The notes below the pieces were generated by a model, which did not search any database, was not told the origin of the DNA, and worked only from the letters and a program-made list of their open reading frames with translations. The position numbers and the translations under genes are program-made. Below, piece by piece: positions 1-9,015 of a stretch of 15,292 nucleotides of DNA; within the stretch, counting starts at the first letter, position 1, and each line of letters starts with the position of its first letter. The stretch covers positions 1-15,292 of the forward strand of contig JAQIWT010000769.1 in NCBI GenBank assembly GCA_034696485.1, read 5' to 3'. The stretch comes from Isohypsibius dastychi (Eukaryota > Tardigrada > Eutardigrada > Parachela > Isohypsibiidae).

Positions 1-25
1 CCCCCCCCCCCCCCCCCCCCCCCCC
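1..25. repeat. poly-C run at the window edge
   Basis: Twenty-five consecutive C open the window. Similar C or G runs recur near 167, 1051, 1781, 5667, 12109, 12128 and 12440. At least three of these belong to copies of one MITE family (see 1031-1137 and 11972-12157). The terminal position suggests an assembly stop rather than a biological boundary. Confidence 0.8.
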
Positions 26-500
26 GGCACACTCTTGGGTAGGGCTTACAGCATTTGGAAAGTTCCAAGGCATTGCGGTTTCTTATCTTTTTGCTCTTTA
101 TCTTCTCGTAGAACAACGTGGCGAGTTTGAAAACCGCACCAGTGGGTGTTTTGCTTTGGTTATCCCCCCCCCCCCCCATTCGCACAGAAGTGAGGAACGG
201 TCGCCGTGAATAACATGTGACGGTCGCAGGAATCCTGCTGACAAACTTAAATCAACAAGGGTACAACAGGATGCGAAGAGACAATTTTGCGGTTATCTAT
301 GGATGCCTACCTACTCAATACTTGATTCGGTCTTAGTAGATCGTGGGAATGCTTATGAAAGAGGAAGGGACGATACTCGTTTGGTCTATCCAGCTCCTCA
401 TAATCATCGACGACATGTGTCAGGTACCTGTGAAACGTAAGCATTTATCAGCTCATGATCGTGAACGTCACATTATTACAGTAATTCATTCAAACAAAAA
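26..500. other. no supported gene
   Basis: This 475 bp stretch holds a second C run (about 167-177) and no exon with recognisable protein similarity or a convincing splice-site pair. A frame that opens at 343 runs into the foldback repeat at 501-1030 and owes its length to that repeat, so it is not called. If copy B of the XKR gene extends leftward, this stretch would lie in its large intron. Confidence 0.5.
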
Positions 501-1030
501 GTACGTGTGCAACAGTTTTTGTGAACTCCCCGATTTCTTGAACCCGGGGTTCACAAACCCCGTTTTTGTGAAGCGTTCGAGGGTCACAAACCCCGTTTTC
601 TTGAACCCAACCGTTTTTCTGAACCGGTTCGCAAAACCTGTTTTCTTGAATCCAGCACCGTTTACGGTTTTTGTCACTTGCAAATTGGAGGAAATAGCTC
701 ATCTAATGATACAGCTTTTTGTTCAGAGAACTCACGTTTGGGGTAGGGTGCAAAATGTGGAACAAGCAGTAATACTAGTGTATACATTTTGAAACGGCTC
801 ATTGAAAAGATGAAACTGAAACTAAATGTGAACTGTATTATCAGATGAGCTATTCTCCATTACTTGCGAGTGACAAAAACCGTAAACGGTGAAGGGTTCA
901 AAAAAAACGGGTTTTTGTGAACCGGTTCAGGAAAACGGTTGGGTTCAAGGAAACGGGGTTTCACAAAAACCGGGTTTGTGAACCCCGGGCTCAAGAAAAC
1001 CGGGAGTTCACAAAACGGTTACATACGTAC
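501..1030. mobile_element. foldback (long terminal inverted repeat) element
   Basis: Two inverted arms, about 501-708 and 841-1030, flank a loop of about 130 bp. The left end reads GTACGTGTGCAAC and the reverse complement of the right end reads GTACGTATGTAACC. The homology runs inward to a shared GATGAGCTATT-type block beside the loop. Each arm is itself built from short degenerate units such as ACAAACCCCGTTTT and TTCTTGAACCC, so the arms pair with each other and also contain internal direct repeats. No clear target-site duplication is visible. The structure is that of a non-autonomous foldback/MITE with no transposase frame. Frames that cross it read repetitive FKKTGF-like peptides and are artefacts of the repeat. 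Confidence 0.75.
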
Positions 1031-1137
1031 CGTACCACCCGAAATAAAGACCCCCCCCCCCGCAACAGAAGCCCGCTTTTAGGCCTTTCAATCGAAATGA
1101 AAGCCGAAAAAGAAGCCCATAGACTTCTAATAAATAC
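1031..1137. mobile_element. degenerate copy of the TA-flanked G/C-run MITE
   Basis: The sequence beginning TACCGTACCACCCGAAATAA, followed by a C run and AGAAGCCC, matches the reverse complement of the right end of the element at 11972-12157 (TACCGTAGTGCACGAATTAG, a C run, then a unit ending AGAAGCCC). The far end, GACTTCTAATAAATAC, resembles the opposite terminus (GGCTTCTAATTCGTGC). It starts within a base or two of the end of the foldback at 501-1030, so one element probably inserted at or beside the other. The right boundary is approximate. Confidence 0.45.
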
Positions 1138-1493
1138 ACGTGAAAATAGATAATGCTGTATGAGAGGTCGCAGCTCAAAGTACAGGAAGTCCGGAATGCA
1201 GTTTGGACATTCCTGTATTATCAACTTTATCCTTATATCGGACCGACTTCACACAACCCCGCCTCCTCCAGTCGGTTCACCGAACCCTCTCACGTTTGGA
1301 GGGGGGCTGGGTGGGGTCGGTCCGATTATTTCCGCAGATGGTGGTTGGCCCGATTGCGTGTTTTGCTGGTACTATAAGTATTATTCGAATTTTCGCGTTG
1401 ATGGTGTTTGTTCGTCAGTTTCCTTCGGGACAACCGGAAACCTGATTATACATTTTTTAGAACGGGTTGAAATCGATGTTATCATCTTTGCAG

Positions 1494-1774
1494 TTGCAGA
1501 CAGGACACCATTGATTGCGAGGTCACGAGTTTCAAAATTTTTCTCATACGTGTGAGTACTCACCCATTCTCGATTATATCATCCTGCAGTGCAGACCTCT
1601 CAAAACATAAATTCTTTCGAAGACCGAAGTGATGTTACTGAAGATATTCGAACTGCCCAAAAATTTAGAGCAATGACCGAGTTTAAAAAAGTAGGGAATT
1701 TTGAATTTGTTCGTGATCTAAAGAGCCAATCAACGCGCATGAAACGCGTCGTTGCCCTTCTTCTGGAAAAATGA
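1494..1774 (+). CDS. possible terminal exon pair of an unrecognised gene
   Basis: A pyrimidine-rich acceptor ends at 1493 (CATCTTTGCAG). An open exon runs 1494-1549, a GTGTGAG donor starts at 1550, and an acceptor ends at 1589 (TATCATCCTGCAG). A second open stretch runs 1590-1774 and ends in TGA. With a 40 bp intron the phases agree (C plus TG gives a Leu codon). The last 60 residues are charged and low in rare residues, with stretches such as SFEDRSDVTEDIRT and FRAMTEFKKVGNF. I recognise no family. It lies antisense to what would be the long intron of XKR copy B. The intron is unusually short and no upstream exon or start is visible, so this is a weak call. Confidence 0.22.
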
Positions 1775-1820
1775 TACAGCGGGGGGGGGGGGGTGAGAGA
1801 GAGAAATACTGTCCACTTAC

Positions 1821-3723
1821 AGACGGGTAGGGCCCAGAAGCGGTAAGATCCACCGAACCTTCTTTTTATGTCCTGAATGCTGATTCGGCTGGAACCAAAA
1901 CGAAATGAAACAGAAGATTGTAGCGATCGTGAATGGAAGCGCGACGAAAAGTGACGTCAGCCAGAAATAGACAGTTGCCCCTGAATTGATGTATTCGGCA
2001 AAGATACTCCACATATCGCTGCCATAATCGAACAAGTGCAATGCGAAAAGCACACTGAACTTCAACAGCAGCCGTACTTTTAACTTCCAAATCGGGCGTG
2101 AAGCGGTACTTCCGTCCAGGTCTTTGAGGAATCCTGCCGTTGATGCACATACCGTAGCCTCAACATGAAATTCAATAGAATATAATACCCTAAATGGTCC
2201 GGCTTTCACGTGGCGTCTGATGCTGGCGATTGCGGAATCCCGAAAGCCCAGCTCAAACGAGAATGGGAACCTAATACCCGGATTGCTGATCCCCATTATA
2301 AATTTGAAAGTATTCGAAGAATGATGAACTATGCGAATACTGGCGGTCTCGAAAATGTCACCGATCTGGATGAAAACGGGAAACTTGATACAGGCCACCC
2401 CTCCTTCCAGTGCGCCAACAGAAAGTGGAATTGAGAAACGGGTCAAGATTTTCGAGTTGATATCGTTTCTTGCGTTCACGGTGAATGGTATGGAGTTAGA
2501 TGTCATTATTTCGATGAAGTAGACCTAGTGTATTTGACAAGACAATAGCTATTGACTTTTGAGGCAATAGCTATTGCACTTTGAGGTAATACCTATTGGA
2601 TACACGATTTCGAGGGTAATAGGAACTGTAATTAAATTACAAAAGAATTTTTTTCATGAATGCAGTCATCACGCGTAATAAAACGCAGTCCACAATACAA
2701 AATTACCACGGCTAATCGGTTTCTGATCCATGATCTAACTGGTTCCTGATCCTATACAGCGTTTTGCTCCCCCCACCAGATCGTGAAATTAATCAAAGTG
2801 CTGACTGATTGCCAGCAAAACCCAGAAGACAAATAACTAATTACATTCTCATATGCGTGCAGGAAAGCCACAACAAATTGGCGGCAGGGGGATTATATTC
2901 CACTCCCCCTCAAAAACTGGACGCGATGAATAAATAAATACGTCACTTTCCCAATAAGGAAAGTGCGCTAATTGTGTTTGCTCAGACCGGGTGGACTGGC
3001 AAAGCAATTACAGCCTGGTCGGGCCCACTAGCCACTGCTGTAACATTACAATTGCAAATGCCCTCTGACTGCGCTATCACCTCTCATTTACTTGCACTAT
3101 GCTTCGAAATCGTTTATCCAATATCATAGGTATTGTCTCAAAGTGCAATAGCTATTGCCTTAAAAGTCAACAGCTATTGCCTTAAAAGTCAACAGCTATT
3201 GTATTGTCAAATACACTAAGTAGACCTGGAATTGAGGATCGAGAAGTCGTTAAAGCACTTGGTGGGTGAAAGTGTCGGTAGCGATGCTAGTTGTTGAAGC
3301 GATTTCGTCAATGGCTCGCTCCACGTTGATCCAACTGAACTTGTTGGTGGAGAATATCAGACGAGAAAATATTTCTACGACGATGGGCGCTGTTGAAATA
3401 TCGCACAAGAGGTACTTTACAATTTGAGCCGCAAGTTCATCCTTCCACGCGTCTCGTCCTTCCCAGTCCGCTTCTATCCACGCTTCCCTGTATAAAGAAC
3501 ATATAGAACAGAAATTGCACAGGATAATTATCCCCCATGCTCACACTTCGACGTCGAAAAACCGAGTGAAAAATGTGTTCAAATATGTGGCTTTGAGATG
3601 TACGCTCTTCTCAGCGATATCATTCTTCTCAGGTTGTTCAGCTTCCGTCATATTGAATCCCATCGTCACCGGTTTTGGATCATTGGAACAGAACTGAGCG
3701 CTAGCTGTCGTCTCACTCATCAT
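1821..3723 (-). pseudogene. XKR-like paralogue (copy B), interrupted
   Basis: The 5' half of a gene parallel to copy A. Exon 1 (3723-3545) ends FTRFFDVE and uses a phase-2 donor. A 57 bp intron (3544-3488) ends in TTTATACAG. Exon 2 starts at 3487 with EAWIEADWEGRDAWKDELA, matching DAWKEAAWTGRDVWKAELA of copy A. An in-frame TAA lies at 3250-3252, and a hAT-like MITE splits the exon at 3218/2526. After the MITE the frame resumes (IPFTVNARND), passes through the shared FPVFIQ and SNPGI blocks, and reaches two membrane segments (around DYGSDMWSIFAEY and FWLTSLFVALPF). It ends at a CT|GTAAGT donor at 1821. With the MITE and one target duplicate removed, exon 2 is 966 nt, with no net frameshift but still containing the stop. 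TM1 keeps two Asp residues. No exon corresponding to exons 3-5 of copy A is visible in 1-1820. A decayed tandem duplicate is the best reading. A readthrough or truncated product cannot be excluded. Confidence 0.75.
2526..3218. mobile_element. hAT-like MITE (693 bp) with 8 bp target duplication
   Basis: Terminal inverted repeats begin TAGTGTATTTGAC on both strands, fitting the hAT YARNG terminus. Inverted homology continues for about 90 bp through copies of the palindrome CAATAGCTATTG, including a 22 bp unit repeated in tandem near 3159-3202. The flanks AGTAGACC at 2518-2525 and 3219-3226 are identical, an 8 bp duplication as hAT transposases make. The identity can be stretched to 10 bp if the terminal T and A are counted as flank. 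The interior has no transposase frame, so the element is non-autonomous. It sits inside exon 2 of XKR copy B. Confidence 0.85.
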
Positions 3724-4307
3724 TCAGCTGCATTCATATACAACAACCACGATGGGACAACTGCCACGAATTTAAAAGCTACAGTAGTACAGAGTACAGA
3801 CTCGATTGTTTTTAAAGAGGGTAAAGGATAAGGCACAGAAAATTTAAAACAATGGAAAAGCACAACGGAGAGACTGTCAGACTGTGTTACGGACTGAATT
3901 ATTCAGATACAGACTGTGTTATCGACGAGTAAGGAGAAAACGTTATCTTATGATATTTCAGTACTCGGTCCTGCCGATAACTTCGAGGTAAACAAATCAA
4001 AATCAGTGAGTGGAGACCGGCGTGGGGTTTGTTTACAGCGTTGAGGATTGGCTTGTAGTGCGGGATTGCAACTGTGCGAGAACGTGCAATCTGAATTCCG
4101 TGTGCCGCAGAACCAAATCACTTGTAGCCAAATTAGTATTGAAATTCAACGGGGAATTCAGCGTGTGCTTCTGGAACTCTTCCTTCTTCTCAAGGTCTTG
4201 AAGAGGCTTTTTATGTTTTAGCCCTTTAGTAGCTCTTTTTGTTTTTTGCTGTCTTTTTGTTGACCTTTTTGTTGGTGACAGAAAATGGATATTAGAAAAA
4301 AAAACAT
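3724..4307. other. no supported gene; upstream side of XKR copy B
   Basis: Short degenerate repeats of ACAGACTGTGTTA type occur around 3870-3930, and a T-rich tract of TTTTTGTTG type occurs at 4228-4275. Open frames here are short, lack homologous partners and show no supporting splice sites. The first few hundred bases would contain the promoter of copy B. I see no core promoter motif that I would call. Confidence 0.4.
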
Positions 4308-4313
4308 TTTATT
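4308..4313 (-). terminator. possible AATAAA polyadenylation signal
   Basis: AATAAA reads on the minus strand about 285 nt downstream of the stop of the zinc-ribbon gene (4596). It is followed on that strand by a T-rich stretch. No closer canonical signal was seen. This is motif evidence only. Confidence 0.3.
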
Positions 4314-4595
4314 CACTCGTATTGATTTTCTCAAAATGTGCGTGTTATTCAATATGCGTGATTGTTCTGCAGGTCTAGCGCAATCCCTGCAATGATTTAA
4401 CTCTTGTCCGCCATACGAGACTTTGATTTGTTCGACTGGAGAACTAACATACCACACAACAATACCAGTTTATCAAAGCCACGAAATGTTGTGATCAAGT
4501 TATACAAACAGATTATGTTTAGATTTAAGCAATACTTTATGTTTCCAAGTAAGAAAGATGTCGTTCCCCAACAAGAGAATCACACGAAAACATCT

Positions 4596-5204
4596 TCAAG
4601 CAAACATCTTCTTTTTTGACTCCTTGGGATTCTTGGAGTGACTTTTGGATTTGCAAGTTGGGCATATTGGCGCATTGCGGTGAATTTCCGATGTGCAATT
4701 AGGACAAATCTAGAAAACATAAAATAAGCCAAAATTCTTTTTAAATGCTGCTGAAAGAGGCACGGGAATTGATCAGAACAAGTCGAAAACTGGATGCGCA
4801 AAGTGTCGTAAAATCGCACCTTCGTCGGAGCTGCTTTTTGCCGAAAGCCCATTCCTGTGCTTCCAATTCCCAAACTATGCTGATTCATGGCTGAGTTGTT
4901 CATGACCGAAGCAGACTGATGGTTGAAGTTGAACGGCATTTGCGGGTGATTATGGAATCCGTAGGGTTCGTTATTTTGCGACACCATCATTTCAGCAAAT
5001 GCTTGAGCAATTTCCGGTGAGCAATTTCCGGTCTATAAAAAACCAGAGTTCAATAACGAAAGATGATTCGTCAAATGCGAGGAATTTTTTGAATGCGGGA
5101 AATAAAACACGAACAACTCGATTGTCAGGACAAACCAAAAGCACAGTCATTCTCAGCCGCAAAAGAAGATGAGAGATCACTTACAGAGTATTCTCGCTCA
5201 ACAA
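4596..5204 (-). CDS. small protein with C-terminal zinc ribbon (3' exons)
   Basis: The last exon (4709-4596) starts after TTTTCTAG and reads ICPNC, ten residues, then [19 protein letters not shown] before a stop at 4598-4596. C-x2-C-x10-C-x2-C is a treble-clef or zinc-ribbon spacing, here followed by a basic tail. The preceding exon (5032-4820) starts after TTTTTATAG, is 213 nt, and is low complexity: rich in Asn, Gln, His, Met and Phe, with [20 protein letters not shown] in its middle. Its phase-0 donor AAG|GTGCGA joins TK to ICPNC across a 110 bp intron. A further exon may be the 20 nt piece 5204-5185 (acceptor TTTTTCCCGTTTCAG, donor CT|GTAAGTG), giving VEREYS before [16 protein letters not shown]. 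The start lies upstream and was not found. Function is unknown; binding of zinc, and perhaps RNA, protein or DNA, is inference from the ribbon. Confidence 0.55.
5005..5032 (-). repeat. 14 bp tandem duplication at an exon start
   Basis: ACCGGAAATTGCTC occurs twice in a row on the minus strand (5032-5019 and 5018-5005). The first copy begins exactly at the inferred acceptor of the zinc-ribbon gene. Fourteen is not a multiple of three, so the duplication changes the entry phase that the exon needs. Confidence 0.85.
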
Positions 5205-5919
5205 CTGAAACGGGAAAAAGCGGGAGAAAAACGTGAGGATTTTGCTCCAGCGATCATTCAACGTATCTTTAAAATAAAAAATTCTTATTCCTAGGAACCC
5301 AATCAGTTCACGGGAAGTTTACTTTAGCACGACTACAGTATTTGTTGTCATTTTCTGCCGAGTGTTTTCTTCAAAGATCTTGGTATTTATTGTGTAAGTC
5401 TAGCTTGAACAAACTATTCAGTCGACAAGCCTCGGTGGCCGGGTGCAATGTGTGCAATGTGTGCTCTTTGATTTGGATATTGTACCACATTCAGTATTCA
5501 AAACTCTCAAAAGCTATGTCTGCTTCAAAACCATGATTCGGAAACGGATGATTCAACCAAATCTGCAATTTTTACAGGGTGAATAGAGTAAAAAAGCCGC
5601 ACTTCAGAACCCTTCCAGACCCCTCCTCTCCGCAGGTTCAGGGGTCCTCTGTTGATTGTGAACTCCCCCCCCCCTGCGAATTGTGAACACTTTTCTCGGG
5701 ACGGAGAGTGTCCACCTCTACAGATGCGCCAGTACAAGTATTTTTCGGCCAAGCGAGATTGGAAAAAGGAGTGGAAATTCCCTGAACGCCAGTCTGAAAC
5801 TGAGCATTTTCATTCACGTCGACTATTTCTTTGCCAGTTTCTTCGGTTCAGAGCTGTTCGAAGAACAACCACAAAGAAGTTTCGTTTTTCCTAAACTTCT
5901 ATATTCACCCCTTCGGAGA
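5205..5919. other. no gene resolved; C run and flanks of two genes
   Basis: This stretch should contain the missing 5' exon or exons of the minus-strand zinc-ribbon gene and the promoter of the plus-strand F-box frame. A minus-strand frame stays open from about 5312 to 5182 but overlaps a strong pyrimidine tract and acceptor, so it may be intronic. A C run lies at about 5667-5676. The plus-strand frame into 5920 is open from 5683, so the F-box fragment could start earlier than its ATG at 5920. Confidence 0.35.
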
Positions 5920-6257
5920 ATGGCAGTAACGTCCAACAGATTCTCAGCTTTCCTAAACGATTCCTGGAATTCTTCGGATTCGTCGGATATTTCTGCCAGT
6001 TCTAAAGGAGACAGCGATTATGACGAGAGATCTGATACACCAGGACTGTAAGTCAAATGTTTCCTCGTTATTACACAGGTTTGTGCTAAAACCCACTAGT
6101 GGCTGGAAGTTGTTGTCTTTTTCGTGGTTACACAATTTGTAGCTTCCCCGATGAAATTCATGGTTTCCCTTGCAGGAAATTCAACGACCTGCCGGAAGAA
6201 GTGCTGGTGATGATTTTCATGGAAGTGAATTCCGAAAAAAGGAAGCAGATCAAATAG
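5920..6257 (+). CDS. short frame with truncated F-box; possible gene fragment
   Basis: Exon 1 (5920-6047) starts at ATG and encodes an acidic Ser/Asp-rich segment (NSSDSSDISASSKGDSDYD). The donor is CT|GTAAGTC. The 128 bp intron (6048-6175) ends TTTCCCTTGCAG. Exon 2 (6176-6257) completes a Leu codon and reads KFNDLPEEVLVMIFMEVN, the first half of an F-box (Leu-Pro, Glu-Glu, hydrophobic pairs, Ile-Phe), then SEKRKQIK and a TAG. A full F-box is about 45-50 residues and carries a conserved VCKRW-like end, which is absent. A complete F-box binds Skp1 in SCF ubiquitin ligases; this one probably could not. It is either a 3'-truncated relic of an F-box gene or an incompletely resolved gene that splices out before the TAG. 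No downstream F-box exon was found. Confidence 0.4.
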
Positions 6258-9015
6258 TAGCAAAGCTTAACGGTTGTTGACCATGGGCTCGGTTATTCTT
6301 TCTATCTTCTGGTAGGGTTTTTACATTATTTTGCCCTTGGAATGACTCTTGTTGTTGTGGTTTTAATGGGGAACTAGATTTATAATGTAAAAGCCGTTAG
6401 GCTAGATTTCACGAGATGCTTGTTTTGCTGTAATTGAGATAAAAATCTACAGAAGAGCTCAAATGACTTCCCACGAAAAGTTAATCTTGACTAGTGAAGA
6501 GAATATTTGATTGCATGCTGAAAAGATTTTAAAAATGCGAAACAGTGAAGGTCACCAGCAGAAATTTTCAACAATTTTGGTTGAAACGGCTGCAAATAAC
6601 AGTTTTTAAAAACTTGACGGAATTGAAAAATGCGAGTTGTAAACGAAAGCTTGGTAAGTTTCAAAGGTTTGATAGTTGCATGGCTCTGCAAAGATCTGAA
6701 TTGGGACGTCCATACAAAATCAAACACAACACACACGAACACACATTTATGGATTTTGGTTTCAAGGTCAATCCATGTAGAACTGACTCGAAAACTCACT
6801 GGCAACAGTTACACAGTAGGTCAAATGCTGAAATCATTCGATGCAAAAGTAAATAAATTAGCTTACGAGAGTGTGTAGGTATTGTATTTCGTAAATTGGA
6901 TAAAGTAATGTGTATTCTTAACAAAGGTTTGAATTCAAAAATGCTTAAATAATTTCCCACCCTACCGGAAGCCCGCGATCACAGAGAGCGAGTCTATAAG
7001 ACGTTTTTTAGTTTAAACCACATACCGCGGTATACCAGCAATCAGTTCTGCGGTCACGCATCGCGAAGAGGCGATCGTTTAATACTAAGGATACATGCTG
7101 CATATTCGAACTGCTTAAAATCAGCATTTTGTTTTGAGCAGACATGGCTCCAAGACTCACATTGGAGAAGCACCTCCAAGTAAGCTGACCTCTGGGTAAC
7201 AGGCGCAACCTCCGATCAGTACTTCTATCAAATTGTCGAATTTAAGATTAAAATTTCCGTGGATCCACAAATTCTTCTCTCAGACCTTGGTTATCTCAAC
7301 GAAATCAAATCTGCTGGATTTAGTTGCACTTTTAGTTGCACTTGTAATTTCACGTCACGTTGCAAAGGGTATGATTTGCAACTGGAGCTGTGCTAAATAC
7401 AGCTTGAACCAAACGGCATGCATTCAAATAATTTGGAACGTCAATGTTCGTTCTACACTTGAACTCCCATGGTAATATGTCTGCTTGGCCGTTCTAAATA
7501 TACAATCTGCAAGCTGTATTGAAGTCACGCCGGTACATCCAAACGCTTGAAATCCGGTGACCTTTACTACTCCCTATCAGGCTGCATCATTCATGCACTT
7601 TGTCCAGCCACGACAAGCCCGCCTCGATGGTCATACGACTATTTAGTAGGGCTTTAGCTACACTATCATCCTCAAATGTGACCTCTGAGGTGTTGCTCCC
7701 GTGAAAAACTTGGATGACATCCAGATTGTAGTCCAGCTATGACACTTTCATGTCTAAAAGTCCGATAGCGGTGCCAGAGCAATGCAGTCTTCATCGGTAC
7801 TGCAGACATTCAGACTACGACATCCGGCGGATGACACTCCTGAAAATTCATACCTGCGCAATGCGTCATATCCGTAAAGTTATGCATACTTCAGATCTCG
7901 TTCGCGTACTTGTGGAGGTGGTGACGTTTGTCTTCCCCTTTTACTCCAAAAAAAATCACTTTTCGTGAAATCGGATCTTTCAAAGGACTGTGAATTTCGT
8001 TGTTGATTGAAACGACTACCAGTACAATGAACTACAAATCACGTTGCACGGAATAATGGCACTCTACAAAGATTGTTTAACTGGCTGATTCCATAGATTG
8101 ATTTTTGCGGGAATAGTTTCTCACTCCGAGAGCCTTTCTATAGGTTTAAGGTAAAAAGCAAAGAAAGGCCTTGTTTGCAATGTTATTGGTTTCGTCCAGT
8201 TCCGAAAAATAGTGATCGGCGTCTCCCAAATTGACAGCTCTCCTAGTCAGGATGTGCGTGATGCTATTCTTTTTAACGATCAAGAACAGGGAATTCGGCA
8301 GTAAATAGTGGAGAACTGCCGGCAGTTTTTCGGGCTTTCGGGATAAGGGTTTGCAATAGCAAACAAATTAGCATTGATGTTTTTTCCAATAACTCGGATA
8401 AGACATGTTGTTTGGCGCAAAAATGACCATTTTCGATAAAACAATGCAGGGAGAAAATTGTTCTGAAGTCTTCCAATCTTCGACGATGTTTGAACAATGT
8501 GACGTACTCTGTGGCCACCGAATAACACCGTTAAACAAGTCTCAACTTTATTTCCTTTGCTCAATTCCGTATAGAAAATCTGACAGTAACTGTAAAATTT
8601 TAGAAAACCGTTGCGATTTCTTGGAAGCAAAAGTGAACTGATTTAGGACATTTGTCGAAGTAAGAGGTTTGTTTCAAATGACGGCGGTAATTTGCAGAAG
8701 ATATAGACGTTCCACCATGTGCGATGATGACCTTTTTCAGGAACGTGATTATTGTAGTCAGCATTGTAGATAATGATGGAGTTCGGAGATAGGAGTGTTC
8801 ATGAGTGTATATGCTTGTTAAAATGTTGTGAACGACTTCGCAGCCAGGTCCAACTGCACCAAAAAGCATCCAGACCATTCGTCGCAAGGCGGTCTGATAC
8901 ATAAGATGCAAGGTTACGGACGCCCATAGGCGATGACAGGCGAATATATATGTAATATATGTTATATAATATGTTCAAAACAGGTGATGAGTCCAACATG
9001 CGGCAATAAGGTCGA
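6258..9015. other. 2.76 kb with no supported gene
   Basis: All open frames here are short (under about 115 codons), overlap one another on both strands and show no family motif. A minus-strand frame at 8911-8600 has hydrophobic stretches but no recognisable domain or splice partner. A small direct repeat (TTTTAGTTGCAC twice) lies near 7320-7342. An AT-rich tract at 8943-8975 lies just downstream of the XKR copy A stop and is probably 3' UTR or flank. No inverted repeat as long as those elsewhere in the window was noticed. Confidence 0.45.

Noticed and set aside
343-792. 150-codon plus-strand frame
   Set aside because: Much of it is translation of the left arm of the foldback repeat, giving repetitive FVNP/FLNP-like peptide; the opposite strand is open for the same reason.
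1160-1555. 132-codon plus-strand frame with a possible longin-like stretch (VIIFAVADRTPLIARS)
   Set aside because: The resemblance is short and lacks the rest of a longin domain; the first half is low-complexity Pro/Gly and crosses likely splice sites.
2210-2434. Plus-strand frame of 74 codons
   Set aside because: It is antisense shadow of the well-supported exon 2 of XKR copy B.
4010-4201. Plus-strand Cys-rich frame
   Set aside because: No ATG at the start, no splice partner and no regular Cys spacing.
6491-6878. Overlapping frames of 80-105 codons on both strands
   Set aside because: Open on both strands at once, no motif, AT-rich composition; typical chance frames.
7315-7345. Direct repeat of TTTTAGTTGCAC
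   Set aside because: Only two 12 bp copies with no wider structure.
8600-8911. 103-codon minus-strand frame with hydrophobic stretches
   Set aside because: No family motif, no splice sites that connect it to XKR copy A, and an overlapping frame of similar length.
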